Below, piece by piece: positions 36,122 to 47,769 of a stretch of DNA of 62,237 bases. This DNA comes from Antrodiella citrinella (taxonomy: Eukaryota; Basidiomycota; Agaricomycetes; Polyporales; Steccherinaceae), in the NCBI GenBank assembly GCA_004802725.1, contig SGPM01000153.1, positions 1 to 62,237 of the forward strand, in the 5' to 3' direction. Position 1 is the first letter of the stretch, and each line of letters starts with the position of its first letter. Position numbers and translations under genes: made by a program. Under the pieces are notes generated by a model. The model saw nothing but the letters and a program-made list of their open reading frames with translations. It was not told the origin of the DNA and ran no database searches.

Positions 36122-38878
36122 CTACGCGTATGCAGCCTCAGAAGCACTCGCCGATTCGCTGAACCCAAAGTTTTCTCCCTTCACGAAAGCCCGCGTACAT
36201 TGGGCCATGGTGACGCTCCTGTAAACAAGAAGTGAGTATTAGATCCGTTGACTACGTAGGAGGTACTTACGCTCTGGAAATAACATCGGTCTGGTAGAAG
36301 TTGTCTATGGGCTTGGCTAACGGTGTACCAGTGACCTTAGCGTTGGCAGTGCCGGCTGCGAGGGTCTTGAGACCAGCGAGGGCAACCTCAACGGAGGTAG
36401 GTTCCCGAGACTCATAGCGAACAAGAGTAGGAGAGATCTCCCATAGACGATCCCTGAGAGACAGCACATCATCGTATGGCAGAGGAGAACCGACAACCTC
36501 AGACAAAGCGCTGTGAAATAGAGTATTGAGCATACGTTTGATCTAAGGGGTTTGCGAAACTTACCGGATAATCTTCCAGTCTTCGCGAGAAGCGCCCGGA
36601 GGGGGAACAGCAGCACGACCCAACTGCGCTCTGCCCTCAGTGTTGACCCACGTTGTTGACTTCTCGGTATACGCAGCGGCGGGCAAACATACATCGGCAA
36701 GTTGAGCACCAAGATCACCGTGGTGACCCTGGTAGACGACGAAAGCGTTCTGGGGAATGGACTTCGGGTCCACCTCGTCGGCGTTGAGTAGGTAGACGAA
36801 CTTGGGCTTGACAGCAGACGCCTTCTTCGAGGGAACGAAGCCAACATCGTACGCCGCAGAACGGGAGGCAGCCTACGAACAATGGGTTAACTCGACGACA
36901 CTAAAGCACAACGACGGGACATACGCGTTGGAGTACGTTGAAGCCTTGCCACTCAGGAGTGAGAAGCTTGTCCTTGTTCTGCTCCACATACTTGGTCAAG
37001 GCGTTGTACACGGCAGCACCGTCAGCGTGCTCCACCAGAGCGCTGCCGACAATGATCATGGGCTTTTTCGCGGCTTTGAACTTTTCCGCGAAGTCACCCT
37101 TGCCAGCAACGAAGTCTGCAATAGCCTTGGCACTGTCACCAAGGTAGTGGTATCCATACGTTGTGTCCACTCGCTCGCCAATGAACCCAACCTCCAGACC
37201 AGTGTGTATCCAGCTCTTGCGTATCCGGGAGTTGAGGACGGCCGCCTCATGCCGTGGGTTGCTGCCAACAAGGAGAATAGCATCGGCCTCTTCCACGCCA
37301 GGAATGCTGGAGTTAAACAGGTAATTCGAACGGACATCAACGGCATGCGCGGGCGCAGAGTGCCCGTTGACGCCGTCGAGGGCGAGGTTATCCGAACCAA
37401 GGCGGTGAACGAGGTCTTTGAGGGCGACCAGGGATTCAGTGTCCGCCAACTGTCCCGCAACCGCCTGAATCTCATCTCCGGAGGCACCAGAGTTGGCGAG
37501 TCCAGTGGCAATAGCAGTCAACGCGTCCTCCCAAGTCGCGGCGACGAAACGATCACCCTTCTTGACCAGAGGCGTAGTCAACCGCTGGAATTTGAGACCA
37601 TCGTGAGCGTAACGAGTCTTGTCGCTGATCCATTCCTCGTTCACATCGTCGTTGGGACGCGGCTGCACGCGCATAACGGTAGTGCCTCGCGAGTCCACCC
37701 GGATGTTCGAACCAATGGCATCCATGACGTCTATTGAATCGGTATGCTTGAGCTCCCATGACCGGGCGTGGAATGCGTAGGGTTTGCTGGTGAGAGCACC
37801 AACGGGACACAGATCGACGATGTTTCCTGACAGCTCGGAGTTCATCGTCTTCTCGACATACATGCCAATCTGCATGTCGTTTCCACGTCCTGTTGTGCCC
37901 AACTCCTCCACACCGGCAACCTCGTTAGCGAAACGAACACAACGCGTGCACTGGATACAACGGTTCATAGAGGTCTTCACGAGGGGACCGAGGTCCTTGT
38001 CCTCTACAGCGCGCTTCCCAACAATCTCGTGGAATCGCGTACGGTCAGCACCGTAACGCATCGACTGGTCCTGCAAATCACATTCACCACCTTGGTCGCA
38101 AATAGGGCAATCCAGTGGGTGATTTGAAAGTAGGAACTCCATGACGCCCTCACTGATGGAAACCTGTTTAGAATGAGCTTGGGAGACATAGCAATTCGAC
38201 ATACCGAGCTTCATGGACAAGAGGGGAGTTTGTCCATACTTTAGAACCAGGCATCGCTGGCATAGCACTATAGAACTCATTATAGATGGGTACGGGGAAC
38301 CATTTAGTTACACGTACCATGATGCTACAGGTTTTGGTGACCGCTCGACCTCAACGAGGCACATACTGTAGATCCCATGAGCAAAACAGTTCCGGCTGAG
38401 GAAAAACTTGTGACATACCGACAGTTACCCGCGATAGCGAGTCTGAGTGAACAGAGCTTCAGCCATTTTGTATAACGCCCCAGTCACACGTACGTACCGG
38501 TCATGATAGCAGAATCTGCAGCGCCGTCAGAAGAATGGAAACATTGAAAACTGTGACAACGCACCTAGGGATCGTCGCCCCTGCAGCTTCACATGCTTGA
38601 ATCAAAGCCGAACCTAACATCAAATCTGCTCAGTCTCTCTCCAGCACTCGCACAGCCCGGAGGGCGAACCTTGGGGAACAGTGACCTCCTTCCCATCGAC
38701 AGTGAGGGTGATATCGGCCTGTCTTCGAGATGATGAAGCGAACGACCGGCTGCCTGGAAAATTAAAAAAGAGAGAAGTCAGTAAATACGAGGCATGTCCT
38801 ATCGTAAACAGACTACTGACCGACAACCAACCTGCCTGTTGCGGCAGGGATCGACACTGTTGAGACCAGACGCAACAT
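36122..38878 (-). CDS. Complex I 75/78-kDa iron-sulfur subunit (NDUFS1-like)
   Basis: Mitochondrial NADH:ubiquinone oxidoreductase subunit of the N-module that holds three iron-sulfur clusters and passes electrons from the flavin subunit. Starting at the ATG at 38878, an N-terminal Arg/Ser-rich presequence (MLRLVSTVSIPAATGR) leads to the ferredoxin-like domain beginning DITLTVDGKEVTVPQG. Then come [20 protein letters not shown], the PICDQGGECDLQDQ segment and the 4Fe-4S motif CIQCTRCVRFANEV. The large molybdopterin-oxidoreductase-like domain fills the long exon down to 36901. Further exons end with ASEAAYA and a TAG at 36122. Length is about 740 residues, normal for fungi. No defect seen. It is convergent with PDR transporter 2, 268 bp apart. 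Confidence 0.93.
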
Positions 38879-39283
38879 AATGAGGGAGAATAAGTTTTCA
38901 CAAGCTCTAACACGAGCCTGCTGTAGTGTATGTCGCGACCAGCGGTGATAAAAGTAATCAGCTCGTCGAGCGACACGACGACGGGAACGATGAACACGAC
39001 CGGTTGTACGGGTTCAAGCGGAGCTCGATGGGACATAACGGATTCGTTCCCATTGGCTCGCTAGGATCACCCCGGCTAATTACTTCGGTCCTTGTAAAGT
39101 CACAGAGTCATTGTCATTGGGTAACGTACTCGAAAAGACCAGCTATATGGTACATTGTGGAGATACATAAGAGATAGAACTGTGGCTAGCATACACACTA
39201 GAAGTACAGTGCCAAGTCATGCATCACAGAAACCAGAACAAGCAAAGAAAAAAGCAAATCGATAAACACCCAACACGCAAAAC
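38879..39283. other. Short intergenic region
   Basis: About 400 bp between the complex I gene start and the stop of the dioxygenase-like gene, both on the minus strand. It should hold the complex I promoter; no clear TATA box or other element was recognised. Confidence 0.4.
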
Positions 39284-40844
39284 TCACGGCACGTACACCA
39301 CCAACATAATGTTCACAACAAGTTTCTCCAACTCACCCCCCTGTACAAAGAATACACGTTCCTTCGTCACCGGCGTACCGAGCGAGGAGTCTGACAACAC
39401 CGTGATCTCTGCATCCGCCAGAGACACAGCGCCACTTCTCCGGACTCTGCTTCGCATATCGTCCGAGTCTCCTGGATCAGATGCCGAGCTGAAACTCGTT
39501 CGAAGAGGTGAAGCGACAGGTCGTGTGCCATTGAGCACTGCGAAGGGGATGCGACCGGTAGCTGTCTGCGGCGGCTCCTCTTCAGCCTCCAAAGACAAGT
39601 CAACGACCTGATCGAGGGCCCAAACATAGCCACCTGCAGTCCAACGTAACTCTGGTGCTAGCTTGTAAAGCTTCAGCGCGTGATACAATATTGAGTCGCC
39701 TCCCTTGAGCTGCAGAACTGTCAGTAACTCGATGATCAACTTGAAGAACAATTAGATACTCACATCCGGTACCAAAGAGTCCGCAAGCACCTCTCCGGGA
39801 TTGACTCCGTAGTCACCAGTCAAGTAGAAAGCAATCTTCTGACCACGAGACATGTTGAGAATAGGAGATACCATGTCCAGGAAATGATCGCTGGGCGAAA
39901 TCAGTGGGTCCGGGTTGATCTCCGCCGTACCAAATGTCCTCAGGTAAACCCCATACGAAATGGACATCCGGCAGCCTCTTTGGACAGGTTCGATCTCATG
40001 GTCGCAGTCCGCCATAAATGCAGCCCACTCCATGTCTCCAGGTTTCCCACCCCGACCATAGAACTTCTCCTCACTACCCTCTCCACTCCTCACCACCAGA
40101 CCGCCCCCTCGGAAACGTACGGGTAACGTAACCAGCACAGTGGCCACCCTCGTGTCGTTCGCCCGTGGCTGCGCCTTCATGCCTCCTCCCTTCAGCCAGA
40201 TCTCAACTTTATCCCGCATCGTCGTGAGGTAATGTCCAGTAGGTAAAGATGGGAATAGCGTATTTCGGACGGCATCGAGGATGGGGTGATTGGCAATCTC
40301 GAGGGTCGTGGTGATAGGGAGGTTGTGAGGGTAGAATAATGAGTCGTTCACCGAGAAGTCTTCAAGTCCAGACGGCGAATGCGGCCTACACGCAGCAATT
40401 AGAACATCCAGTGATGGCGGCAAGTCCTGGTCAACATCGATCGGGAAGTCAAGCGAATGGGTTATCCCGCTCTAGACAATGGAGCGTCGCCAACGATTAG
40501 TCTGAAAGCTAAGCGCGAGAAGGGAGCCTAGTACGCACCTTTGAGCGGAAAAAGAGTGTGAGGTTCGCGGGATCCACGGGTATCCGGCCACATACTGAGA
40601 ACGGCCGAACCTTCGCGTTCAACAATCGAGACACCCGTGTGCGATAGGCCGCTTCACTGGTGTAGTCTGATGATTTCCGCCGCCGCCGCTTGGGGGACGA
40701 CGCGTGCACCTTGAGTGTATGCTCCACCTCGAAATCGGACACCCCCGACATATTCCGGGGAAAGGGAAGGCCATCCGACATGCGGGAATGTGAAGAGGAC
40801 GCGGTCGACGCTGCAGACATGACTGTCACGGTCGAGAGTGGCAT
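39284..40844 (-). CDS. 2OG-Fe(II) dioxygenase-like protein, metal site altered
   Basis: Resembles the fungal family of prolyl-4-hydroxylase-like 2-oxoglutarate/Fe(II) oxygenases that are multi-copy in Agaricomycetes. Three exons are read: start to about 40540 (ending LFFRSK), about 40478 down to 39769 (SGITHSLDF to LADSLVPD), and about 39715 to the TGA at 39284. Family landmarks are CGRIPVDPANLTLFF, the core strands VATVLVTLPVRFRGGGLVVR, and a distal CDHEIEPVQRGCRMSISY. That last segment gives the distal metal His and the 2OG-binding Arg. The usual HxD motif (as in FKPHKDT of relatives) is replaced by KAQPRAND, so iron binding may be lost or changed. The start at 40844 is the first ATG in frame; no ATG exists between it and an upstream stop, though an upstream exon is possible. 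Confidence 0.7.
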
Positions 40845-41940
40845 GAAATGGCGATTTTTCGCTGGAAGCTGGGCGAATATAGCCAGAAGATCGTCCACGG
40901 ATAACCAGGTGAGGAAGTAGGGACGCAGGAGGAGCTGCGAGGGACGAGCGGCCCAGGGGTCTTATGACGCAAGTAGACGCGTTCCCAGAAGCATAGCTTT
41001 GTTCCACCGGACACGCACATCCAACGTGTTAGTCTCAAAGAACAACATCATCGCCATGCCCAACACTCCGACTTCAATCAGCTTACACAAACGGTGTAGA
41101 ATGGGAAAGTAGATCACATGTAGCCGCGGATCGGGTTAACGACTTTGATTGAAGATGTCGACACCGACTGCGAGCAGATAACAGGTCATGGTGACGAAAG
41201 CTTACTGTAAACCTCCGGACGAATTGGACCATGCCGTTTGAGGACGTTCTGTGCACTACGCACGGATCCCCGGATGGACAGGATAATCGTCCAGGACATG
41301 CAGTCAAAGCGAACGCCATGGGTGAGCGTATTCGGTCGATGTCCCGGACGATGATAGCGCTAGACCTGGAAAGAGTTGCAAATCCGACCTGCATCAGCCA
41401 TGAGCAAACAACGTGGCCTGGGGAGCAACGTCGAATCGATGGAGGCATCCTTCTTTAGCTTTGAATAGTACACAACTCAAGTGGGGTCACGGCATGCAGG
41501 GGCTAATTAAACATGGTGCGAAAGAAACTTGTAAGTTTTATTTTTACACACACGTGATCTCGGGCTTACTATATATGGTAAGACCGAGGCGGTTTCGTGT
41601 CATATTGAGAANAACATGTCTCTGGCGCTAGCCTTTCACACCGTGTAAAAACCGGCTCTGCATGCCGTGAAATCTGCGGTACAAGATATGCATTTAGATA
41701 CCAAAATGGATATTCAAAGAATTGGTTAAGGTATCTTACCAACACTATGGTCCAAATCAACCCGACGATACGATAGTGCATTTGTTTGCTTTCTTATGCC
41801 AGATAGTGGCCATATATGGTGGTCTGTGTTGGTCCCACAGTGATTGGTTTCACTGTGGGGACCATATGGAACCGCAAAAGCGCGGCCGAGATAAGGGGTA
41901 GTGGTAGGCACCGAAAGGGCCTCGGTCGCCCATAGGACCA
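40845..41940. other. Intergenic region with one ambiguous base
   Basis: About 1.1 kb with no supported gene; it contains an N at 41612. An inverted repeat of about 10-11 bp (CCACAGTGATT near 41836 and TTTCACTGTGGG near 41849) could form a hairpin. Open frames here have no family resemblance. Confidence 0.4.
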
Positions 41941-43159
41941 TAACGTTCGTTACTGGTGCCAGAAAGCGATTCGCAAGCACGAAGATACCCCCTGTCGTCT
42001 TTCATCTTGTAAGTGACGTGTTCACTGTGTTCCGCTATTGATTAACTCATTGCGTTCTCAAGTCTGGCTCAGGTATGAACATGGCAACCTGACGATGATG
42101 CTTGCTTGCTTGATTGACACACCCTGCAGCTATCGTCGCTGATACCGCTGAAGACACACAAGCTTTTTGACGACTTAGCGGACGCAACGACGCTTGCCAA
42201 CCTCCCGCTTGAAGCGTTAACGTTTCATCGCAATGTAGAGACTCCCCTCGCAGAGGCGCACGCAGCAGGTCATATGTCACGGCTTTCGTGCTCACGACGA
42301 CTTAACACAGGATTCCTCAAGTCTTTACATCCTCGCACCTCCTCTGATTTTGGGCTTGGCTACTGGTAGATTTGTCGACGCTGGTTTCCAAAACCCCGTG
42401 TTCTCCAGTATCAAGTTGCTCAGCAGAATTGTGATACGTCGCGGCGCCTTCGGATTCGTTGGCCCTCAGCTCAATGCCTCGAGTGTTATTGAGGTGCACG
42501 ACCGTACTGCAGGTCTTGTTGATTACCGTGAGTACCCTACTACGCAATGTTCACATAACACAGGTTGTGCGCCGTCTCAGCACCGTGTTATTTTGTCGAT
42601 TTATGTGCTAGCAGCAGCTATCGGAATCCGAGTTCGATTTTCGACTTGTTTCGATTCCGTCCCTCAACTTTCTTCGTGACATTGTCGAGTTCGAGATACT
42701 GACCCCTTTCATCGTTCTTCCAGTCGCTCAGCTACTTGTGACCTTGTTCAACACCGTAGTGCTTGATCACAAGGAAATCGCTGGGGGGAAAGCTTACTAC
42801 TTCGCTACCAACGGCGATGTCGTCTCCAAAGAGTACCTGTTGAGGATTGCCCTCACCATGCACAAATACGGCTTGACGAAGTCCCCCGAAATCACCGAGT
42901 ATACGCCGGAGGAAAAGGCCAAGATACATCCTCCTCGTTTTCAGTCGACCCTTGTTGGACTTTGTATTCACGACATCTCTCATAGTAGCCTATCCTCCAC
43001 GCGTTCGCTGTCAACTCGCGCACCACCGACTCTCATTCACGCTCGCTTGGGTGGACTCCGGTTCACACAACCGCGGAATTCTTGGACAACATCGACGAGG
43101 CTATCAAAGTGATGTCCACTCAGAAGGAGGACTTCGGTGCGCACTGGATGGAAATTTGA
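41941..43159 (+). pseudogene. Decayed NAD(P)-dependent epimerase/dehydratase
   Basis: Pieces of an extended short-chain dehydrogenase/epimerase, in the right order but not in one frame. A possible N-terminal remnant reads ITFVTGA near 41941-41961. Next are DDLADATTLANLPLEALTFH and RNVETPLAEAHAAG (42168-42272), corresponding to the region before the catalytic segment. Then LYILAPPLILGLATGRF (42335-42385), the segment up to IEVHD, and after a likely intron VAQLLVTLFNTVV through EEKAKIHPPRF (42723-42943). The end is RSLGWTPVHTTAEFLDNID to a TGA at 43159. The Rossmann half is largely missing and at least one shift separates the fragments at 42272 and 42335. Low-quality sequence could explain some breaks, but not the missing N-terminal half. 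Confidence 0.6.
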
Positions 43160-43309
43160 GCGTGAAGTAGATATTGCAAGATGTCTTGAATGGCGCACTG
43201 ACTGGATTAGTATCATAAATGGATCAATGCACTCTGTTGCAGAAAGACCTTTCAAGTTCCGTCCCCAATTAAAACGTCCACACAGATCATCCGTGTATCC
43301 ATTCTACAT

Positions 43310-43885
43310 CTACTCCGGAGTCCCGGACCACGGGCGGGCGTTCTTCACGGCAATAAGGCGCGTCAAGGGGACATCGGCGGTAGGCTGGAAAGCAACAATT
43401 GAGGATCTGTATTCCACCAATCGCGCCCGATTGCTGAGTTCGAGCTCGAGAGCATCGACATCTGGACACCGGACGAAAAGCTGTGCTGCGTTGAATGTCC
43501 TGATTGCTTCACGGAACCAGACTCTGCATGTGAATCTGGGTTCTGATCCGCGATCGACTTGGGGCACTTCCATCCGAATATTCTTCAGATACTCGTCCAA
43601 GAATTCCACACCCCAGGTGTTATCCACGACGGCGCCGATCTTTCCGACGATGACGAGAGTGGCGGAAGCCAGAAGGTCCTGACTGGCGCACTCGTATCTC
43701 CAAGCACCGTATTTGTCTGTAGCGTGTAACTTGTACCCCGGGGACACCTTTCCACTCTTTCCGCGATGCTCGCGATGAAAGTAGAGGATCCAGTGCCAGC
43801 TGATGCCAGGGTTGTTGGTGAATAATGTGGCATAGATCCCATTTTCCTCGAGCTCTTCCGGATTGAACCACTGAACTGATGTCAT
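43310..43885 (-). CDS. Agaricomycete hypothetical protein
   Basis: Single-exon reading of 191 residues from the ATG at 43885 to a TAG at 43310. The first part (ATLFTNNPGISWHWILYFHRE, then KVSPGYKLHATDK near residues 47-60) and the later segment RFTCRVWFREAIRTFN resemble a fungal hypothetical family often expanded in Agaricomycetes, possibly the DUF6914 type; I am not certain of the assignment. No signal peptide or membrane segment is visible. Function is unknown. It lies 3' of the decayed epimerase on the opposite strand, in a stretch with other broken genes, but its own frame is intact. Confidence 0.65.
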   Translation of the reverse strand: MTSVQWFNPEELEENGIYATLFTNNPGISWHWILYFHREHRGKSGKVSPGYKLHATDKYGAWRYECASQDLLASATLVIVGKIGAVVDNTWGVEFLDEYLKNIRMEVPQVDRGSEPRFTCRVWFREAIRTFNAAQLFVRCPDVDALELELSNRARLVEYRSSIVAFQPTADVPLTRLIAVKNARPWSGTPE

Positions 43886-44365
43886 TGGCGCGGCTCTGTG
43901 CTATGTGTCAGTGAACAATCGCGCTGTAGGGAACGTACTACGCACAACAGGTAGCGTGTTGAAGCCTAACTTGAAGATGTAGCGCTGTGATAACAAATCA
44001 GTGAGATGGTCGATTGAATCAGGGTGGAAAAGAGGAGCGCCGACTGGAATGGTGAGTCGGTAACTGAAAAGGTCATCAATCCTCAAAATTAGACTGTCCG
44101 CCGAAGAAATACGATACGTCTGAAGCTTAAAGCTTGAAGTATGAGTGATGCGCATTTCTACTAATAGACTCAATCCGAATCAAATTGATGAAGTAAGTAG
44201 GCAAATGTCAGCATGGAAAATGATTGAAGATATAGCTCAACGCGATCGAATGCAAAGGGTACAAATCGCACTGGTGCCAGGTCACAAGCATAGTGTATGA
44301 GTCTGTTCGCTACTACACATCCTCTCCTACGGCCATTCTGAGTAAAACATCAGAGGAAATGCATT
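43886..44365. other. Intergenic region
   Basis: About 480 bp upstream of the hypothetical protein and downstream of the kinase gene. A 90-codon minus-strand frame (43901-44173) has no recognisable family and could at most be an upstream exon of the hypothetical gene. Confidence 0.35.
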
Positions 44366-45283
44366 CTACGCGTAGATCGAGCACTTACATGGATGGTCAC
44401 TCTCTTTCCACAAAGCCTGCTCAACTTCTAGCTCCTCATCGTACGGAGGAAACGCGGCCTTGATCACCTCTTTCATTTGAAACAGTTTACGACCGTGCCA
44501 CAATGCAGCACAGTGATCCCAATACTCTGGTAGCCATCCCGCAGCTTGCCAGTCGATTATCCCAGATATGGATCCATCCTCTTTGACGAGGATGTTGGTG
44601 TAGTTGAGGTCTCCGTGAGTGTAGCAAAGGCGGTGTGTTTTGCTATGGGATTTCTGGGCCAACGTTCGCAGAGCGTTGTGGTCGGCATGGAAATGAACCA
44701 CGGAGAAGAGAAACTCGTGGAATGTTTTGATGTCTGCGAACGGCCCTATGGGATCTCTCGCCATGAGCCGGGGACAATAAAATTCGCCGCCATAGAGACT
44801 CGATACTGCGTTGGATGACGGTGGAATGCTTCGGAGCTGCGTTAACGCATCCTTCAGGTCGCGGACAACCAGAGTTATGTCGTGAGGTTTCTCCCATAGC
44901 CACTGACCAAGCAGCTTTCCCTCTACACGTGAAGTGATCAGGTAGTACTCGGGGCACTTTGGATCAGATGAAGGGTCCTTGACGAAGTCAATGATACGTG
45001 GAATGGGAATGGTCGTGTGTCTCCAAATAAACGCCAATGCGTCGCGTTCGACGGGGTCGTAACAGAGCTTCGAGTACATTTGAAAAGGGAGACGAGTGGT
45101 GAAGGTAGCTCGATTCAGTGGATAATGCTTCCTCGCGAACATTATCAGGTACTTGTAGACCTGAGCGCGCCACGATGATGGCAAGCTCAGCCAGAGCATT
45201 CGAGGAAGATACCAGATGGCCTGGCTGAGCATGTCCGCTGTAGTCAGCTTGCGCTGGCGCTCTACAAGGATCCTGTCGTGCAT
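44366..45283 (-). CDS. APH-family (aminoglycoside phosphotransferase-like) kinase
   Basis: Intact single-exon gene of 305 residues with the protein-kinase-like APH fold common in fungi, where it phosphorylates unknown small molecules. The catalytic loop CYTHGDLNYTNILV (near residues 217-230) gives the Asp and Asn of the active site. The metal motif follows as IIDWQAAGWLPEYWD near 240-254, the DxD/DW segment of the family. An N-terminal lobe with SKLCYDPVERDALAFIWRHT and the family segment VEGKLLGQW is present. The start ATG at 45283 follows a stop-rich region, so no longer form is likely. No antibiotic role is implied; fungal members are of unknown substrate. Confidence 0.85.
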   Translation of the reverse strand: MHDRILVERQRKLTTADMLSQAIWYLPRMLWLSLPSSWRAQVYKYLIMFARKHYPLNRATFTTRLPFQMYSKLCYDPVERDALAFIWRHTTIPIPRIIDFVKDPSSDPKCPEYYLITSRVEGKLLGQWLWEKPHDITLVVRDLKDALTQLRSIPPSSNAVSSLYGGEFYCPRLMARDPIGPFADIKTFHEFLFSVVHFHADHNALRTLAQKSHSKTHRLCYTHGDLNYTNILVKEDGSISGIIDWQAAGWLPEYWDHCAALWHGRKLFQMKEVIKAAFPPYDEELEVEQALWKESDHPCKCSIYA

Positions 45284-46110
45284 GAGTGAGGTCTGGTATG
45301 TGCAAATTCATCAGTATTCAATGCCATAGAAAAACGGGGTGCATGTTACCGGAATGTTTACGGTGAACAACACAGACAGTCTTCGCGGACGTTGTCCGAT
45401 GCCGTGGTACGCGGTGGCGAAAGTCTACAATTCTAAGCGGAGTTTGAAGCAAGTAGTAAGTACTGTACTATGTCTATTTGATCTCCGCCTCGGCCGGCAA
45501 GCTTGTCATGCGCTTCGCTCATGATTGCATTCACTATACTGTCAGTGTCAGTTGCAGAGATCATTAATCGATCATTCGCATGCTTTCCAAATATGACAAC
45601 ACATTATATACCCACTCGTCGCAGGACGCCTTCCTAGCATCGGCAAGAGTTTGTGTTCTTTGATATCTAGAAGATTTTCTGTCCGACTCTCTATCTCCCT
45701 GCATGCTGGATATACCAAAAGTACGACGTTAGACAATTGAAATACACAGTAAGACTGTAGGTGAATCTCGTCTTGCTACTACAATGCGGTCATTTCTTGG
45801 CGTCGTACTTACTTGGCGAAGTTGGTGTGCGGAGCGTTGTGCGATATATGGGCAATGGTCATGGTTTTGGCATTCACTGAGTTCTATCAGTCTTTCTCCT
45901 TCCACAGACATATATCTGTTTGTTGAACGCAGGAAATTAGGGCGCCGTAAGGAATTGGGCGTATGAATGGGAAGAGCGAGCTCAACGGTGAGAAATGACA
46001 CTCAGTTTCATCATGTCTCGACTGACGACGTATGCAGGCGGACATTCGTCCTTACCATTTCGATCGAAATTTCACCAGCGGGCATTGGTGTGTCTGTTTC
46101 TCTGTCCACC
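45284..46110. other. Intergenic region
   Basis: About 830 bp with AT-rich patches and no supported gene. It lies between the kinase gene start and the decayed uS4m copy and should contain the kinase promoter; no clear element was recognised. Confidence 0.4.
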
Positions 46111-46114
46111 AATT

Positions 46115-47172
46115 ATAAGGGACACGAATACCTACAGCTTCAGACGGGCTTTACCCCGGATGGTACATCGAACATTGAAATCATTTCTAACGCATGAAGG
46201 CTCAACAAAATTCAGAGCTGAGATCCCCGAAACCTGTACAATTTGTGGTGAGGATAGCTTGGCTTGGTCCGCTGGCCAGGATGCTCAATGGAAGAACTCG
46301 TCCTCACCGTGTTCCAGCAGTGTTGGATAGCAAAATGTCTCGTACGGGGGTACCACGGTGACTAAAACGGTGGTATTTGTCTGCCACGCTACCCGACGTC
46401 CGACTACGCGCGGTAAGAACTCGCGCACTCGAGTCCGTACTGCTGGGGAAATGGGCGAAGAAAGGCTCTATGGTGGACTCTGTGACTAAGAAGGGAGGAC
46501 GGAAAAGGCCTTACACCTGTCGGAAGCTTGATGTTCACCGAGATTGAGCGAAGGATTGACGCGGTCATCTCCCGTGCGTGTATGGCCCACAGCGTATACG
46601 AGGTTCGCAAAATGGTCGTGCATGGCATCGTTCTCTTGAATGGGAAGAAGGTATGTATTCATCTTTGTTTCTGACGCGTCGCGTGTTCACCACTTCCTAC
46701 TACAGCACACAGACTCCAATACCCGACTATCACCCGNAGACATGGTCACGATAGACCCTCAAGCCATTCGTTTTTCCTTCAACCTCAGCAGACGTCGAAC
46801 GAGTCTTCGTCGGAAGAGTCTTCAACGTCGCCTGTGGAAGCACCGGTCGGAGGCGTCATTGGANGAATCGTCCGCAGAGACGTCAGGGAAGGAGACATCA
46901 GTAGACGAGACACTGCCGGAGAAAGTCTCGCCCNAACCCGAGCCCAAGTCCAAGAAGAAATCGACCACTCCCTTCCATCCCCTTACTCCGCGTCCATGTT
47001 CGTCCTTGCCTACCTAGAGGTCTCCTTCTCCACCTGTTCCGCCATCTACCTGCGACATCCGACCGCTCGTCCGGGCTACTCAGAGTTCCCGACGCCGTAC
47101 GACGCAGATGACGAGATCATTCGTTTGGCTTGGGAGTGGTACTCTAGGACGCGTCCACAGAATAGACAGTAG
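46115..47172 (+). pseudogene. NAM9: Decayed mitochondrial ribosomal protein uS4m (NAM9)
   Basis: Fragments of the nuclear-encoded mitochondrial small-subunit protein uS4m appear in correct order but in several frames. The N-terminal landmark YSFRRALPRM is at 46130-46159. A segment CLVRGYHGD (46340-46366) is followed directly by a TAA. LPDVRLR is at 46392. The S4 RNA-binding domain PVGSLMFTEIERRIDAVISR through RKMVVHGIVLLNGKK runs at 46516-46650. After an intron come DTNTRLSP-like DSNTRLSP and DMVTIDPQAI, and the C-terminus YLEVSFSTCSAIYLRHP to a TAG at 47172. A one-base shift near 46980 separates the last two parts. Where the start Met would be, the codon is ATA at 46115. Three N bases (46737, 46864, 46934) fall inside the gene. 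A functional copy should exist elsewhere in the genome, because the protein is needed for mitochondrial translation. Confidence 0.75.
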
Positions 47173-47769
47173 ACGAGCTACATATCTGATAACATCTATT
47201 TCCACGTGTGGGTCCTCCGATCATGTGTCTCTCATACTGTGGCTGGCGATGGTGTTGATCCCCCTCGGACGTTGCGACCCTTGTCAGAGTGTGTATTAAA
47301 CCCGTCAGGCAACGGAACACATTTCAGACAAGAAAACTGTACTCTGATGATACCCGCCGGTATGTGGAGATGGTGATAACGCTGCCAATGATTGATCTTC
47401 GTTTGATCACAGACTCAACGCTACGCTCTGTCTTCTGCAGCTTCTCGGACTGCTGATCGTCGTGGTGACTGAACCTGAGTTTTTCCGGATCAGGGCAAGT
47501 CATACATCACTGACCGTGAGCTTCCCGCCCCTGCATGCTGCATGAGAAGTTGGTCCGCGCTACGGTGTTCGCGCATGTGTCGTTGCAAGTTGCAACTGTG
47601 GCGTCGGCGTATTACAAAGTCTTCCTCGAGTCGCATGCGCATTTTTGGGTGAAACCAGGTACGTAGCTCTACTTCGTGTTTCTGAAGCTCATCGCGGCCT
47701 CATAGCGGTAAATCACTGTGCAAGTCTTCTCCGCTGAACATAAGTATTGTTATGTGAGATAGTATGATC
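47173..47769. other. Intergenic region before the Gypsy element
   Basis: About 600 bp without a supported gene. It was searched by eye for the LTR sequence found at 53.5-54.4 kb and none was found, so no 5' LTR is present here. Confidence 0.45.

Noticed and set aside
41083..41448. 121-codon minus-strand frame upstream of the dioxygenase-like gene
   Set aside because: No recognisable family and no splice link to the downstream gene.
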